DNA of 64,000 nucleotides, taken from positions 1 to 64,000 of the forward strand of contig SVOH01000009.1 of assembly GCA_015066515.1 (NCBI GenBank), given 5' to 3'. How positions within the stretch are numbered: position 1 is the first letter of the stretch; every line of letters starts with the position of its first letter. The notes under the pieces were generated by a model, which saw only the letters and a list, made by a program, of their open reading frames with translations, was not told where the DNA came from and made no database searches. Source of the stretch: Oscillospiraceae bacterium (GTDB lineage Bacteria; Bacillota; Clostridia; Oscillospirales; Acutalibacteraceae). The position numbers were made by a program, and so were the translations under genes. Positions 9,919-20,087 of this stretch are shown here, one piece after another.

Positions 9919-10384
9919 TAACCTCATCTCCTTTAAGGTCTATTTTTAGTTTTTGTCGTGCGCGGTAAAGCCAAGACTTAACCGTGGAGGGTTTGGATTT
10001 TAAAATCTCGGCAATCTCTTCCACACTGTAGCCCATATAGTAATGCATATGTATTACTGTGCGATACTTTTGTGGTAAGCGCATAACAATATCAAGCGTA
10101 TCAGAACATTCATCCGTTACACTTAAATTTTCATTCAAAGGCTCGGTACGCTTAAACCAACTGCTTGTAAGCATACTTTTTGAGCAGTTAATGGTAATGC
10201 GTATAAGCAGCGCTTTTAAATGCTCGTCATTTTCAACGCTGTCTTTACACTTAATAAAACGCAAAAAAACCTCCTGCAATATGTCGTCCGCATCATATTT
10301 ATTTTTTACTCTTGCAACGGCAAGACGGTACACCATATCGGAGTGTTTTTTAAAGGCTTCGGCAGCCGAAATTTTGTATTCCAT
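9911..10384 (-). CDS. ECF-type RNA polymerase sigma factor
   Basis: The 157-aa protein has sigma region 2 (HSDMVYRLAVARVKN, then DADDILQEVFLRF) and region 4 (LPQKYRTVIHMHYYMGYS, then a helix-turn-helix in EEIAEILKSKPSTVKSWLYR). Length and the absence of regions 1 and 3 fit the extracytoplasmic-function group. The ATG at 10384 follows an AAGGAGGG site. Translation is coupled to the downstream beta-propeller gene through an 8-nt overlap. A sequence resembling an ECF promoter lies just upstream (10405-10432), suggesting autoregulation. Confidence 0.93.
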   Translation of the reverse strand: MEYKISAAEAFKKHSDMVYRLAVARVKNKYDADDILQEVFLRFIKCKDSVENDEHLKALLIRITINCSKSMLTSSWFKRTEPLNENLSVTDECSDTLDIVMRLPQKYRTVIHMHYYMGYSVEEIAEILKSKPSTVKSWLYRARQKLKIDLKGDEVNV

Positions 10385-10404
10385 TATTTTCCCTCCTTGA
10401 ACAT

Positions 10405-10432
10405 AATACTTTTAAAGACCTAAAAAGGTTGC
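10405..10432 (-). promoter_or_regulatory. Candidate ECF autoregulatory promoter
   Basis: On the minus strand GCAACC (10427-10432), a 16-nt spacer beginning with a T-run, and AGTATT (10405-10410) lie just upstream of the sigma gene's ribosome-binding site. ECF promoters in Firmicutes often have an AAC-centred -35 followed by T-rich sequence. This is a single-site pattern match and could be chance. Confidence 0.4.
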
Positions 10433-10466
10433 AAAAAATCGCCCAAAAAATTTTTGGGCGATTTTT
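10433..10466 (-). terminator. Rho-independent terminator after glnN
   Basis: A GC-cored stem (TCGCCCA with TGGGCGA) flanked by long A and T tracts lies 10 nt past the glnN stop. The hairpin is almost symmetrical. Confidence 0.9.
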
Positions 10467-10475
10467 ATATTGCTA

Positions 10476-12566
10476 TTAGATTTTAAATAATATATCGCCG
10501 TATGTTGGATATGGCCAATATTCACGTGATACTATTGTTTCGGCTTCATCTGTAATGTAACGAATGTTATCCATTATAAATAATACCTTGTTACAATAAG
10601 TTTGAGCACGTGCAAGCAAATCGGTAGTTGACTGCGATTTGTCTACTGCGTTTTCCAACTCTTTAACAAGCTGGTTAAGATGCTCATTAAATGACGAAAG
10701 TTTTTCTATAACCTCTGTTTCGGCGGCACAATTAATTGCGTCACTTACACTCTGCTTTTTGATAACAGTATCACAAAGCACGCCCTGATATGCACTTATG
10801 GCAGGTATAACATCTCTTTTCACCATTTGCAATAAAGTTAGCGCTTCAATATGTATAGTTTTGCTATAGCTCTCAAGACTTATATCGGCACGACCGTTAA
10901 TTTCGGCGCCACTATATACACCATGGCGTTCAAAAAGTTCGATATTTTCTTTGGTTCGCCAATATGGCAATGCGTCTACCGTGCTTCTTAAATTAAGAAG
11001 TCCTCGTTTTGCCGCCTCTTGCTCCCAAGCTTTTGAATAACCGTCACCGTTAAATATAATACGCTTATGTGCCTTGACGGTAGTACGTATAAGCTCTAAA
11101 ACATCTTTTTCAAAATTCTTTGAAGCTTCAAGCTTGTCCGCAAAATCCATAAACACATCGGCAACTATAGTATTTAACACAACATTTGTTTCAGAAATTG
11201 ATGAAGCAGAGCCGAGCATTCTGAACTCAAATTTATTACCTGTAAACGCAAACGGCGAAGTACGGTTGCGGTCGGTATTATCTTTTCTTATATAAGGAAT
11301 TACATCGGTACCGACCGTCATTTTAACCTTGTCAGAATCGATGTGATGTTCACCATGTTCGATAGACTCTAAAATTTCATTAAGTTCATCGCCCAAATAC
11401 ATAGAAATTATTGCCGGCGGAGCCTCGGCGCCGCCAAGACGATGGTCGTTACCTGCAGTTGCAACCGAAACGCGCATCAAATCTTGATGCTCATCTACCG
11501 CGCGAATAACTGCAGCAAGTGTCAGCAAAAAGAGTAAGTTGTCACTTGGATTTTTACCAGCTTTAAGAAAATTGATACCTGTATCGGTAGAAAGCGACCA
11601 GTTATTATGCTTACCACTACCGCTTACATCTTTAAACGGTTTTTCGTGAAGCAAGCATACAAGTCCATGCTTTTCTGCAATCTTCTTCATCATTTCCATT
11701 GTAAGCTGATTATGGTCGGCCGCAATATTGGTGGTAGTGAAAACAGGCGCAAGCTCGTGCTGTGCGGGAGCCGCCTCGTTGTGTTCGGTTTTTGCAAAAA
11801 CACCAAGCTTCCAAAGCTCTTCATCAAGCTCACGCATAAACTCTTTTACACGAGGCTTAATTACACCAAAATAATGGTCGTACATCTCTTGACCCTTTGG
11901 CGGTGTTGCGCCCAATAAAGTTCTGCCACAAAACATAATATCAGGGCGTTTTTGTGCCATTTCGCTATCGATTAAAAAATACTCTTGCTCGGGACCCACC
12001 GTGGTGTTAATGCTTTTAACATTTTCAAGTTTAAAAAGCTTAGCAATACGCAACGCCTGTTTGCCTACAGCTTCCATAGAACGCAACAGCGGAGTCTTTT
12101 GGTCAAGGGCCTCACCGTTATATGAGCAGTACGCGGTGGGGATGCAAAGGGTATTATCCTTTACAAAGGCGTAAGAGCTTGGGTCCCACGCAGTGTAACC
12201 ACGCGCCTCAAATGTAGCGCGCAATCCGCCCGATGGAAAGGACGATGCGTCCGACTCGCCCTTAATAAGCTCCTTGCCCGAAAATTCCATTATAATATTT
12301 CCTTCACCGTCAGGTGATATAAAACTGTCGTGCTTTTCGGCAGTGATACCTGTCATTGGTTGGAACCAATGAGTATAGTGAGTGGCACCCATCTCTATTG
12401 CCCACTCTTTCATAGCGTTTGCAACAATATCTGCAATTTTACGGTCAATACTTTTACCGAGCGATATTGCGGTTTTAAGCTCGTTATACGCGTTTTCGGG
12501 AAGACGCTCTTTCATAACAGCGTCACCGAAAACATTTATACCAAAAAATTCATCTACCCTTTTCAA
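10476..12566 (-). CDS. glnN: Glutamine synthetase type III
   Basis: The 696-aa length, the N-terminus with [11 protein letters not shown], and the core signatures match the dodecameric GSIII family: [44 protein letters not shown], and the [16 protein letters not shown] segment. GSIII makes glutamine from glutamate, ammonia and ATP in the cytosol. The start follows an AGGGGG-type site (complement of ttcccccta at 12570-12578). The gene stands alone, with its own strong SigA promoter at 12606-12634 and a terminator at 10433-10466. No GlnR box or amtB/glnK neighbour was recognised. Confidence 0.97.
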   Translation of the reverse strand: MKRVDEFFGINVFGDAVMKERLPENAYNELKTAISLGKSIDRKIADIVANAMKEWAIEMGATHYTHWFQPMTGITAEKHDSFISPDGEGNIIMEFSGKELIKGESDASSFPSGGLRATFEARGYTAWDPSSYAFVKDNTLCIPTAYCSYNGEALDQKTPLLRSMEAVGKQALRIAKLFKLENVKSINTTVGPEQEYFLIDSEMAQKRPDIMFCGRTLLGATPPKGQEMYDHYFGVIKPRVKEFMRELDEELWKLGVFAKTEHNEAAPAQHELAPVFTTTNIAADHNQLTMEMMKKIAEKHGLVCLLHEKPFKDVSGSGKHNNWSLSTDTGINFLKAGKNPSDNLLFLLTLAAVIRAVDEHQDLMRVSVATAGNDHRLGGAEAPPAIISMYLGDELNEILESIEHGEHHIDSDKVKMTVGTDVIPYIRKDNTDRNRTSPFAFTGNKFEFRMLGSASSISETNVVLNTIVADVFMDFADKLEASKNFEKDVLELIRTTVKAHKRIIFNGDGYSKAWEQEAAKRGLLNLRSTVDALPYWRTKENIELFERHGVYSGAEINGRADISLESYSKTIHIEALTLLQMVKRDVIPAISAYQGVLCDTVIKKQSVSDAINCAAETEVIEKLSSFNEHLNQLVKELENAVDKSQSTTDLLARAQTYCNKVLFIMDNIRYITDEAETIVSREYWPYPTYGDILFKI

Positions 12567-12605
12567 AATATTTCCCCCTAGATGAAAATGTATATACTTG
12601 CTTAA

Positions 12606-12634
12606 ATTATATAATATTGGGCAAAAAATGTCAA
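12606..12634 (-). promoter_or_regulatory. SigA promoter of glnN
   Basis: TTGACA (12629-12634), a 17-nt spacer and TATAAT (12606-12611) are perfect consensus hexamers on the minus strand. The -10 box lies about 40 nt upstream of the glnN ATG. Confidence 0.9.
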
Positions 12635-12657
12635 CGATTTGAAATATAAAGCTTTTT

Positions 12658-13263
12658 CTAATTTACAAATTGCGCTCGGCTACTCATATCTTTTAGATAA
12701 TCTAACCATACAATACAATCCACAAAAGACAGGTTGCCTTCGCTGTTTTCGATTATATAAACAAAATCATCCTTTGAAAAATTGTTTTTAGAAATTTTGT
12801 CAAATACTTGTAAAACAATCTCGCGTTTCATATCCTTAGCGCGACCGTACGCAATAAGGTCTATCACCTGCACACCTGTATACCGCTGTTTTTGACCGTC
12901 GATTTCCAGTTCTATTCCACCTACACGGTCTACTATGCCCTCTATAAGCTCGTAACTTATTTGTATAGAGTAGTCTACTGTATATCCGTAGTATTCAGGA
13001 CACGACTCATCAAAGTTTTCTATATCTAAAAGTCTAATACATTCTTCATCAAAATCAAGATACGCAAGTGTTGCACTTCCGCTTGGAAACACTATGGCAA
13101 TACCTCGGCTTTCGGGAGTTCTTATATAAGGCACTGTATAATCCTTTTGGTCGGTATCGCGGGCAGGCTTACCAAGACTGTGATCAAGATACGCAAACGA
13201 CGCACCAAAGAAGATTGCACCGCTCAAAAATGTAATTATTGCCGTTTTCAATATTCTTTTCAA
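12658..13263 (-). CDS. Divergent LytR-CpsA-Psr-like membrane protein
   Basis: The 201-aa protein has an N-terminal membrane anchor (about residues 5-25) and a small extracytoplasmic domain. The segment [17 protein letters not shown], then [17 protein letters not shown] and a spaced [11 protein letters not shown], matches the core of LCP domains (V-D-x-x-GG-(I/V), Y-x-G-x-x-A-L-x-Y-x-R, R-Q). Canonical LCP enzymes attach wall polymers to peptidoglycan. Here the N-terminal part of the domain is short and the usual D-(T/S)-I and R-x-D arginine cluster is not clear, so activity is uncertain. The start codon is TTG at 13263; no ATG fits. The GGGTGA upstream of it lies inside the terminator hairpin of the preceding operon. 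Confidence 0.55.
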   Translation of the reverse strand: MKRILKTAIITFLSGAIFFGASFAYLDHSLGKPARDTDQKDYTVPYIRTPESRGIAIVFPSGSATLAYLDFDEECIRLLDIENFDESCPEYYGYTVDYSIQISYELIEGIVDRVGGIELEIDGQKQRYTGVQVIDLIAYGRAKDMKREIVLQVFDKISKNNFSKDDFVYIIENSEGNLSFVDCIVWLDYLKDMSSRAQFVN

Positions 13264-13297
13264 AAAAAATCACCCATATTATTATGGGTGATTTTTT
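13262..13297 (-). terminator. Terminator of cassette A
   Basis: Arms ATCACCCAT (13269-13277) and ATGGGTGAT (13284-13292) with a 6-nt loop are followed on the minus strand by eight T. It lies 6 nt past the GH16-like lipoprotein stop and overlaps the TTG start of the next gene. T-runs on both sides could make it bidirectional. Confidence 0.85.
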
Positions 13298-13303
13298 GTT
13301 TAT

Positions 13304-15061
13304 TTATTCGTTATAAGCGGGTGTGCAAACATCGATTTGATCAGGCAACTGATATAGACGAACGTGATCTATCCAAGAAGAAATCGGAAGAGTTCTGTTG
13401 TCTTCTATAACTGCCCACTGACCAAGACTGGTACCCGGTGTATAGATAAACTGGTTCATAATAAGGTAGTAGTAAAGCTCGTATCCCCAACCGTTATTAT
13501 TATTACAGTCAAAGCCATCTACACCGTCGTATGCTGTATCCCAATCACGCTCGAGCCAGCATTCACCGTCAAGATATACCTTATATCCTTCGGCTGTGTG
13601 TAAATAACCATAGGTATGGTATGTATCATTTAGTTTTTCAAGAGCTTCGCCAGTGAAAACATACTGTTGCTTACTTTCTTCAATGCTGTCGTAATGGTCG
13701 CGCCAGCTTGTGATAGTACCCCAAGTTTGATAACGATCGCCATCTTCGCGAATGTTTATCTTATTGTATTTATCAATACCTGCTAAGCTATAAATTTCTT
13801 CGCCGTTGAATAAAATCCTATTTGCAAGATTACCGTTTTCATCGTATTGTTGATATGTAATACCGTTAGAATATCTTACACCGTCGTATACAACGTCATA
13901 TGACTTATAGTATTTATGGAAGCTTACATCCCAACGATTACCGTTTGAAAATGTTTCAAAAATATCAACCTCGCAAGTCCAAGGTGCAGTAAACTGTTCT
14001 CTTGGAATAGCTGAAGATTCTTCAGGGTTACTCATAAGCCAAAGTGGCGGAAGAGAACCTTGTGTATAAGCAAGCTTAGCGTGAATTTCGATATAACCGT
14101 TTCTGTATGCCATTGTATGAGCAGTATCGTATGAGCCGTGCGTTGCGTGTGCATACTGGTCGGTATCTTCAGGCAAATAACGGATACCGCTAAGACGCAG
14201 TCTGCCGTTTTCTACGCCACAAACCTCTTCATTGTCAATAAACGCAAGATCAGGGTTGGTTGCCATATGACCCGCAACCTGCCACTTGGTTTTATCAACG
14301 TGTTCAATACCGTCAAATTCATCGCCCCATACGTATACAAGGTCCATACCGTTAACGGTCTTGGTTGAAGTAAAGTTGTCTTGTGTACCTTTAAGTGTAG
14401 CAACCTTACCCTTTTCACGCTTGATGGTTATAAACCAGTCAACCGCTTTTTCTGCCATAACAAAGTGTCCGCCCTCAAACACAAGCTTGTCGCCCTTAAG
14501 ATTTACAGCAAACTCTGTTTCTTTAAGGTTTGATTTATAGTAGGCGGTATCGCCCACTATAATCATTTTGGTAACACCTTCAAGGGCCGGGTCGGTATCC
14601 TTGTAAACAGGTAGGTCTACGTTGTCGTTATCTTTAAAAAATACTGCAAGTTTGTTTGCCAAAACGCGCATATTTGTTGTAGCGCCATGCTTGTCAGTAG
14701 ATGGTGAATAAACAATAACATAACCCTCAGGTCCTGCCCAATCAACATTTTGTGACTCGTATTCGGGATAGAAGGTTTCCTTGTGCAGTTCATCAAAAGA
14801 AAGAACCTTTTCTTCCTTTTCCTTTTTAAGAAGATCACGCTTTGCACGTGTGACTGCATCCTCTGTATTATCGTTATCATTATTGGAAATGTCAGAGTTT
14901 GTAGAATCATCTTCATCTTTGTTGCTTGGTACTACCGTGATTTTGTCACGAACTACCACTTTTTGAGGCTTCTTTTTCTTTTCTTCTTTACAGCCTACTA
15001 CAGTAAGCACCATTAAAAGAGCGAGCAAAAAACAGCTAATTCTTTTTATAGAAATTTTCAT
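13304..15061 (-). CDS. GH16-like secreted lipoprotein (cassette A)
   Basis: The 585-aa product has a type II signal peptide with lipobox VVGC (Cys24), then a Lys-rich and a Ser/Asp/Asn-rich linker. Residues about 95-225 form an alpha/beta domain (IIVGDTAYYKSNL, then a GGHFVMAEKAVDWF segment) resembling N-terminal accessory domains of some glycosidases. The C-terminal domain from about residue 240 is GH16/concanavalin-like: it opens with LVYVWGDEFDG, has YRNGYIEIHAKL, and carries E364-V-D366-I-F-E369, matching the GH16 E-x-D-x-x-E catalytic motif. GH16 enzymes cut beta-1,3/1,4-glucans or galactans; the substrate here is unknown. It is last in its operon, 21 nt after GLUG2, and is paralogous to the gene at 31010. 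Confidence 0.8.
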   Translation of the reverse strand: MKISIKRISCFLLALLMVLTVVGCKEEKKKKPQKVVVRDKITVVPSNKDEDDSTNSDISNNDNDNTEDAVTRAKRDLLKKEKEEKVLSFDELHKETFYPEYESQNVDWAGPEGYVIVYSPSTDKHGATTNMRVLANKLAVFFKDNDNVDLPVYKDTDPALEGVTKMIIVGDTAYYKSNLKETEFAVNLKGDKLVFEGGHFVMAEKAVDWFITIKREKGKVATLKGTQDNFTSTKTVNGMDLVYVWGDEFDGIEHVDKTKWQVAGHMATNPDLAFIDNEEVCGVENGRLRLSGIRYLPEDTDQYAHATHGSYDTAHTMAYRNGYIEIHAKLAYTQGSLPPLWLMSNPEESSAIPREQFTAPWTCEVDIFETFSNGNRWDVSFHKYYKSYDVVYDGVRYSNGITYQQYDENGNLANRILFNGEEIYSLAGIDKYNKINIREDGDRYQTWGTITSWRDHYDSIEESKQQYVFTGEALEKLNDTYHTYGYLHTAEGYKVYLDGECWLERDWDTAYDGVDGFDCNNNNGWGYELYYYLIMNQFIYTPGTSLGQWAVIEDNRTLPISSWIDHVRLYQLPDQIDVCTPAYNE

Positions 15062-15082
15062 ACTTATAAACCCTTCCTTTCC

Positions 15083-18000
15083 TTAAAATTTTTCAATGCA
15101 ATTTTTCTTGGATACAACAGCAATAAGTGCGCAAGCCACGATTGCTGATACAAGAATTGTTGCCACTGCGGTGTCGGCAGTTTGTGGTGATATAGGAGCC
15201 TTATCGCCGTTTACCACAACATTATTACCGCCACTTACAACGGTGCCCTTTGGAGCAATTACAATGTCATCAAAATATAGACTTGAGTTACCCGATGCTC
15301 TTATAGACACCCAGTTGGTTTGTGCCTTAAAGTCATATGTGTACTGCTTCCACTCGCCAACTCGCAAGCCTGTAGCAGTTACCATAGGCTCTACGCCTAC
15401 TTCTGTACCTAAATAATCAGGATGATTATTGTGAACAAGTGACAATGTGCAGTTGGTATCAGCCTTGTCGGTTGCTACCCAAAATACCATTGTATATTCC
15501 TGACCAACATCTAACCATTCATCATAGTTGACAAGCAAATCTGCACTCTCTGAGGAATTGTCAAGCAATTGCATTGACTTTGTTCCTGAACGAACGTAGT
15601 CAAGCTTGTAACCGCCGCGTGAACCCGGCTTGTTATAGTTCCAACGGTCTAAGTCACAATCGTAGAACGAGTAAGTATAATTTTCAAAGTTTTGAATTAC
15701 ACCATTTTGCTCCCAACCGGCAAAAAGATTAATATTACGAGGAATTAGATAATCATACGGATATTCAAGTGTAATATCAGGATATGAATACCAACCTGTA
15801 AATGTATAACCAGGACGTGAAATTGTTGGTAAGGTAATTTTTTCATATGGCTTACCCGTGATAGGTTCAACCACTATTTCAGGATCGTCGGTAACAAAAT
15901 AAATGCTTACATCGGCAACCTCAAACTGCTTGTCAGAGAACATCGAAGCGCTTCTGCCCGGCTTGTCAAATACGCGAAGCACAGGAGTACCATCAGGCTC
16001 TGTGCGCCAGGTGTTTTCCCAGTCAAAATATGGCATAGCGGTTTGGGCATCTTCGCCAACACGCCAATTTGGACGCGCTACACGTGTAGTACCAACAATA
16101 TTTTTAGTACCGTAATAATAACAATTTTCAAGTGCGTAATATGAATTAGCGGCATCTCTTATCCACTGCTGATTACCGTTACAGAATTTAATGTCATTTT
16201 GTGGGAATGAAACCGAGTTGTAAATACGTTGACCATTTGACCACGCATTACCCATAAGGCCACCGGTTTGATTATCATTAGCGCCAACTATTGTTGCTGT
16301 TACTATACAGTCACGTACAACAATTATAGCACCGCCCGGACAACCTGTACCACCGGCAGAGTTTGCCTCGATATAACAAGTATGGTCTACAAAGCAGTTA
16401 GTAAATGAAGGAAGCTTTACATATTCTCCCTCTTTGGTTACATTGCCGTCTTTATCAACTGTAGGTGGTACATAGAACTGGTCGCCAACGGTTTCAGTAT
16501 AGCTGGTTTTTTGACCATAGAAGTCATAGAACGAACTACCCATACCAAAAAGACCGCCTGCATATACGCTTTCGTCACCGATAGCAGCCTTAATATATGC
16601 TTGTGAAACACCTACGTTTTTAATCTCGGCCGAGCCACCAATTCTTGGGAACAAGCCAAGATATGAGTTTTTAGGTGTAGCCTTGTAGTTATAGTACATA
16701 CCAAATACTACGTAGCCGTCACCATCAAAATGACCTGCAAAGGAATGATAACCAAGGTCGTTGTTATGAAGCCAAGTATTACAACCAACCTTTGCGGTCC
16801 ATAGCTCGTCTGATACGTCGTTAAGATAAATGTCGCATATCATCTTGTAATAAAGGTCGCCATTACTGTTATTGCGCGCAATAGCAAGAGCTAATTGTTC
16901 ACCTGTAGCAATTAAGTATGGATCTGTTTCGCTACCTGTACCGCCTGCAAAGTTACTTGCAATCTGGCCTGACCAAATTTCACCCTGAACACCGTCGAAG
17001 GATTTAACCTTATATATTGGCATTGGGTAAGTATCGGTAGTAGCCCAAATGTCTGTAAAATCGAGCTCGGTCATATAAGTCTTGGCGTTTGCGCCGATTA
17101 TCTGACTGTTTTCGAGTACAGTTACATTTTCAAGACTGCAATCAACATCAGTATAAATTGCATCTGCTTCAATCATATCTGTACTTGCAAATGGAACCAC
17201 GCCGACGCTTACTGATGTTTCAACATTAAGCTTACCGGTTACTTCACCAACAATACCGCCAACCTTACCTGTAGCAGTAATCTTGCCTGTGAAAATACTG
17301 TTGTCCATTCTAAGCTTGGTAAATCCTACTTTACCAACAATACCGCCTGCTGTAGCATTTCCTGCAAGGGTAACGCCCTCGCCAACATATGCTGCGCGAA
17401 GTGCGGTAATATTGGTTGCATTATCCTCTACCGCGCCAATTACCGCGCCAATTACCGCGCCGTTTTCGCCCGATAAATATGAATTGTCAACCTTAACGTT
17501 ACGTGCCTCGCCGCCCGAGCCAAGCACAGGTATAAGACCTGCCGACTCGCCCGACTTAGCGTCGCTATAAATTCCGTAAACGATATGGTCATTACCGTCA
17601 AAAATACCTGTAAATGCGCCTACGTCAGATGAAGTAAGCCATTTTCTTGCCGTACTGGTCCAATTATTCGCACTTGTATCATTTATATTGATATCGGCAG
17701 TCAGTGCGTAGTATTTGCCCGACTCGCTATACATAAGCATTTGAGCAAGTCTTTCGGCTGTGTTAATCTGATATGGGTTATTTGCGCTACCGTCACCACC
17801 GGCATAAATATCTGATATAGCGCCTGTCCAAGGTTTACCCTCAACGCCTGTCTCAGATATGTGCTTGCGTGGCATTGGTATGCTGTCAGTAGCAGTCCAA
17901 GATTTTTCCCAATCGAGCACGCTTGCCGTATCCTTTACAGCATTACCCTTAATTGCATCTGCTTCAACAACGTTAACGCCAACAGCGGTCTGTTCTGCCA

Positions 18001-20056
18001 TTGTAGAAGGAGCGGCTGTATCGGTCCAAACGTTTTTAAAGCTTGTAGAATATGACTGAAGATTGTCGGCTGCAGGATAAACACCAAAGGCAAAGCCGTT
18101 CTTTACTGCGTGTGAACCACTTAAAGAACCTGCTACGAAGGCTGCATGGTTTGTTGAGCCTAAATCAGACGTAATCTGACCGCCATAAACCACGCTATCA
18201 TCAATAAATACATTACTGCTGAGGTTTGATGATGCTACCATACCGGCTGCATTCTTTGTGCTAAATACGTAACAATCAATTACTGCAATATTACGCATAT
18301 TTACAGTAGCGCCACCGTAAAGGTCAGCTACCACTGCCGCTGCGCCTACTGTTTTAGTAGTGGTTTCCGACAAATTGTCGGTTGCAGTAAATGTTGAATT
18401 TTTAATAGTAAAATTCTTAAATGTTGAATTGCCTGCTTGTGGAATAAGGGCACAACGCTCTTTTGCAGTAGATTTAATACCGTGAATTGTAACACCGTTA
18501 CCATCAAAATAACCGCTAAAGTTATTTGTTTCACCGGGATTATAAACGTTCATCTTTTTTGACTTAAGCATATTCATAGCCTCTGAATAGTTAAGCCCCT
18601 TAACGTCGTTAAAGTAAAGGTCGGTAACGCCATCAGCAACCTTATAATAACCGCTTGCATTAAGTGTTGTTACCATAAGGTAGAACTGCTCGCAGTTTTC
18701 TATAAGATATGGGTCGTCAATTGTACCTGTACCTGCGGCGTAGTTTTTAGCTGCCTTGCCGTTCCAGAAGTCCTCGCTACTTGCAGGACCACCGTTTTCA
18801 TAATACTCGTCACCCGTAGGTGCTATGTAGTAATTTTGTGGAATGGGGTAGTCATCGTCAACTACTTTCCAGTTGTATTCCCAGTCGAGATTAAGCTTTT
18901 CTTCGGCCTTCTCTCCCTTTAAATAGCCTGATTTTACTACGTTGATTTCGGGATCGGTATAGTTTAACTTGCCGTGTGTATAATGATCTACCGAGTACTT
19001 GTGTTCAACGTTTGAATAAACGTTTTTAAAGAGGTATGACGTCTGAATTGAAGGAACCTGATATCCACCCCACATTACGTCACGACCACTTGCGCCATAA
19101 ACTTGAACGTCGGCAACGATACAGTCCTCAATAGTACCCATATCATCACCACCATATACATGGCTGAAAATACCTGCGGTAATACCTTGGACTCTGCTTT
19201 CGGTGCTTGTTGCATTAAGCTCTACATCTGCTACCAAGCAGTTTTTAACTGCCGGATAATGACCGTTTACAGCGCCTAAAATACCTGACGCAAAATAACT
19301 AGCCTCTACGTAAGCGTCTCTTATAGAGCAGTTATAAACAGATGGTGCTGCTTCTGCCCAAGTAATTAAAACTGCGGCCGAGCCATATCTAAGGTCGTAC
19401 CAAGTACGATTACCGCTTGTAATACCGTTTCCTGCGTCTTTGCCTTCTTGATCATTTGAATTAATATTTGCAGTATTTACACAGTATGAATTTCTTAAGT
19501 GAACATTCTTGATTACGGCTTCATCAGCAGCAGTCGGGAAAAGTCCGGCAAACTGGTAGCCTTCGGCATAAAGACCGTAAATAAAATGACTGTCACCATC
19601 AAAGTTACCGTGGAAGGAATAATTGTTTGGAGTTATTTTACTATTATAGTAATTGCTGAAATAACCCTCGTTTTCATACCAGTTGTTAAGCACCGACCTA
19701 TCAAAATTGTCATCGCCCCACTGGTTATAGTTTGTTATGTCGTTAAGATAAATATCGGCGCCAAGCTTATAGTATGTAGCTTGGTCGTTAGCACTTAAAC
19801 CAAGGTCATATATCATTCTAAACAACTGATCGCCGTTTGTAATAATATACGGATTCAATGCGCTACCATCGCCGCTGTCAAACGGAATAGCCAATTTTTG
19901 ACTATCATAGCCGCCCCAAATCTCTGCATCTACCGGTGTTTCAGCTACAGCCTTAAAATCAACACCAATAAACACCGAAAATATTGACACCGCTAAAATT
20001 GAAAGTACCGAAAGAATTGTTATAAGTTTTCTTCCGCCGTCAATAGTTTTTTTCAT
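15083..20056 (-). CDS. GLUG2 surface protein with InlB-type repeat, CBM-like domain and anchor (cassette A)
   Basis: The 1657-aa protein has a signal peptide (about 1-38, ending near AVAE). Four GLUG/beta-helix modules open at SALNPYIITNGDQL, TIDDPYLIENCEQF, SANNPYQINTAERL and SETDPYLIATGEQL. An InlB B-repeat-like unit follows at roughly 1395-1465 (PGYTFTGWYS and NLFAGWE). A jelly-roll carbohydrate-binding-like domain (about 1470-1615) ends in SSLYFDDIVIAPKG, similar to CBM4/9-type domains. The C-terminus has SPQTAD at residue 1623, a hydrophobic helix and a basic tail, a non-canonical sortase-like anchor. Start: ATG with AAGGA 10 nt upstream. It probably displays glycan-binding modules on the wall. 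Confidence 0.85.
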   Translation of the reverse strand: MKKTIDGGRKLITILSVLSILAVSIFSVFIGVDFKAVAETPVDAEIWGGYDSQKLAIPFDSGDGSALNPYIITNGDQLFRMIYDLGLSANDQATYYKLGADIYLNDITNYNQWGDDNFDRSVLNNWYENEGYFSNYYNSKITPNNYSFHGNFDGDSHFIYGLYAEGYQFAGLFPTAADEAVIKNVHLRNSYCVNTANINSNDQEGKDAGNGITSGNRTWYDLRYGSAAVLITWAEAAPSVYNCSIRDAYVEASYFASGILGAVNGHYPAVKNCLVADVELNATSTESRVQGITAGIFSHVYGGDDMGTIEDCIVADVQVYGASGRDVMWGGYQVPSIQTSYLFKNVYSNVEHKYSVDHYTHGKLNYTDPEINVVKSGYLKGEKAEEKLNLDWEYNWKVVDDDYPIPQNYYIAPTGDEYYENGGPASSEDFWNGKAAKNYAAGTGTIDDPYLIENCEQFYLMVTTLNASGYYKVADGVTDLYFNDVKGLNYSEAMNMLKSKKMNVYNPGETNNFSGYFDGNGVTIHGIKSTAKERCALIPQAGNSTFKNFTIKNSTFTATDNLSETTTKTVGAAAVVADLYGGATVNMRNIAVIDCYVFSTKNAAGMVASSNLSSNVFIDDSVVYGGQITSDLGSTNHAAFVAGSLSGSHAVKNGFAFGVYPAADNLQSYSTSFKNVWTDTAAPSTMAEQTAVGVNVVEADAIKGNAVKDTASVLDWEKSWTATDSIPMPRKHISETGVEGKPWTGAISDIYAGGDGSANNPYQINTAERLAQMLMYSESGKYYALTADININDTSANNWTSTARKWLTSSDVGAFTGIFDGNDHIVYGIYSDAKSGESAGLIPVLGSGGEARNVKVDNSYLSGENGAVIGAVIGAVEDNATNITALRAAYVGEGVTLAGNATAGGIVGKVGFTKLRMDNSIFTGKITATGKVGGIVGEVTGKLNVETSVSVGVVPFASTDMIEADAIYTDVDCSLENVTVLENSQIIGANAKTYMTELDFTDIWATTDTYPMPIYKVKSFDGVQGEIWSGQIASNFAGGTGSETDPYLIATGEQLALAIARNNSNGDLYYKMICDIYLNDVSDELWTAKVGCNTWLHNNDLGYHSFAGHFDGDGYVVFGMYYNYKATPKNSYLGLFPRIGGSAEIKNVGVSQAYIKAAIGDESVYAGGLFGMGSSFYDFYGQKTSYTETVGDQFYVPPTVDKDGNVTKEGEYVKLPSFTNCFVDHTCYIEANSAGGTGCPGGAIIVVRDCIVTATIVGANDNQTGGLMGNAWSNGQRIYNSVSFPQNDIKFCNGNQQWIRDAANSYYALENCYYYGTKNIVGTTRVARPNWRVGEDAQTAMPYFDWENTWRTEPDGTPVLRVFDKPGRSASMFSDKQFEVADVSIYFVTDDPEIVVEPITGKPYEKITLPTISRPGYTFTGWYSYPDITLEYPYDYLIPRNINLFAGWEQNGVIQNFENYTYSFYDCDLDRWNYNKPGSRGGYKLDYVRSGTKSMQLLDNSSESADLLVNYDEWLDVGQEYTMVFWVATDKADTNCTLSLVHNNHPDYLGTEVGVEPMVTATGLRVGEWKQYTYDFKAQTNWVSIRASGNSSLYFDDIVIAPKGTVVSGGNNVVVNGDKAPISPQTADTAVATILVSAIVACALIAVVSKKNCIEKF

Positions 20057-20087
20057 TTAACTAGCGTCCTTTCTGAAAAATCTTATG

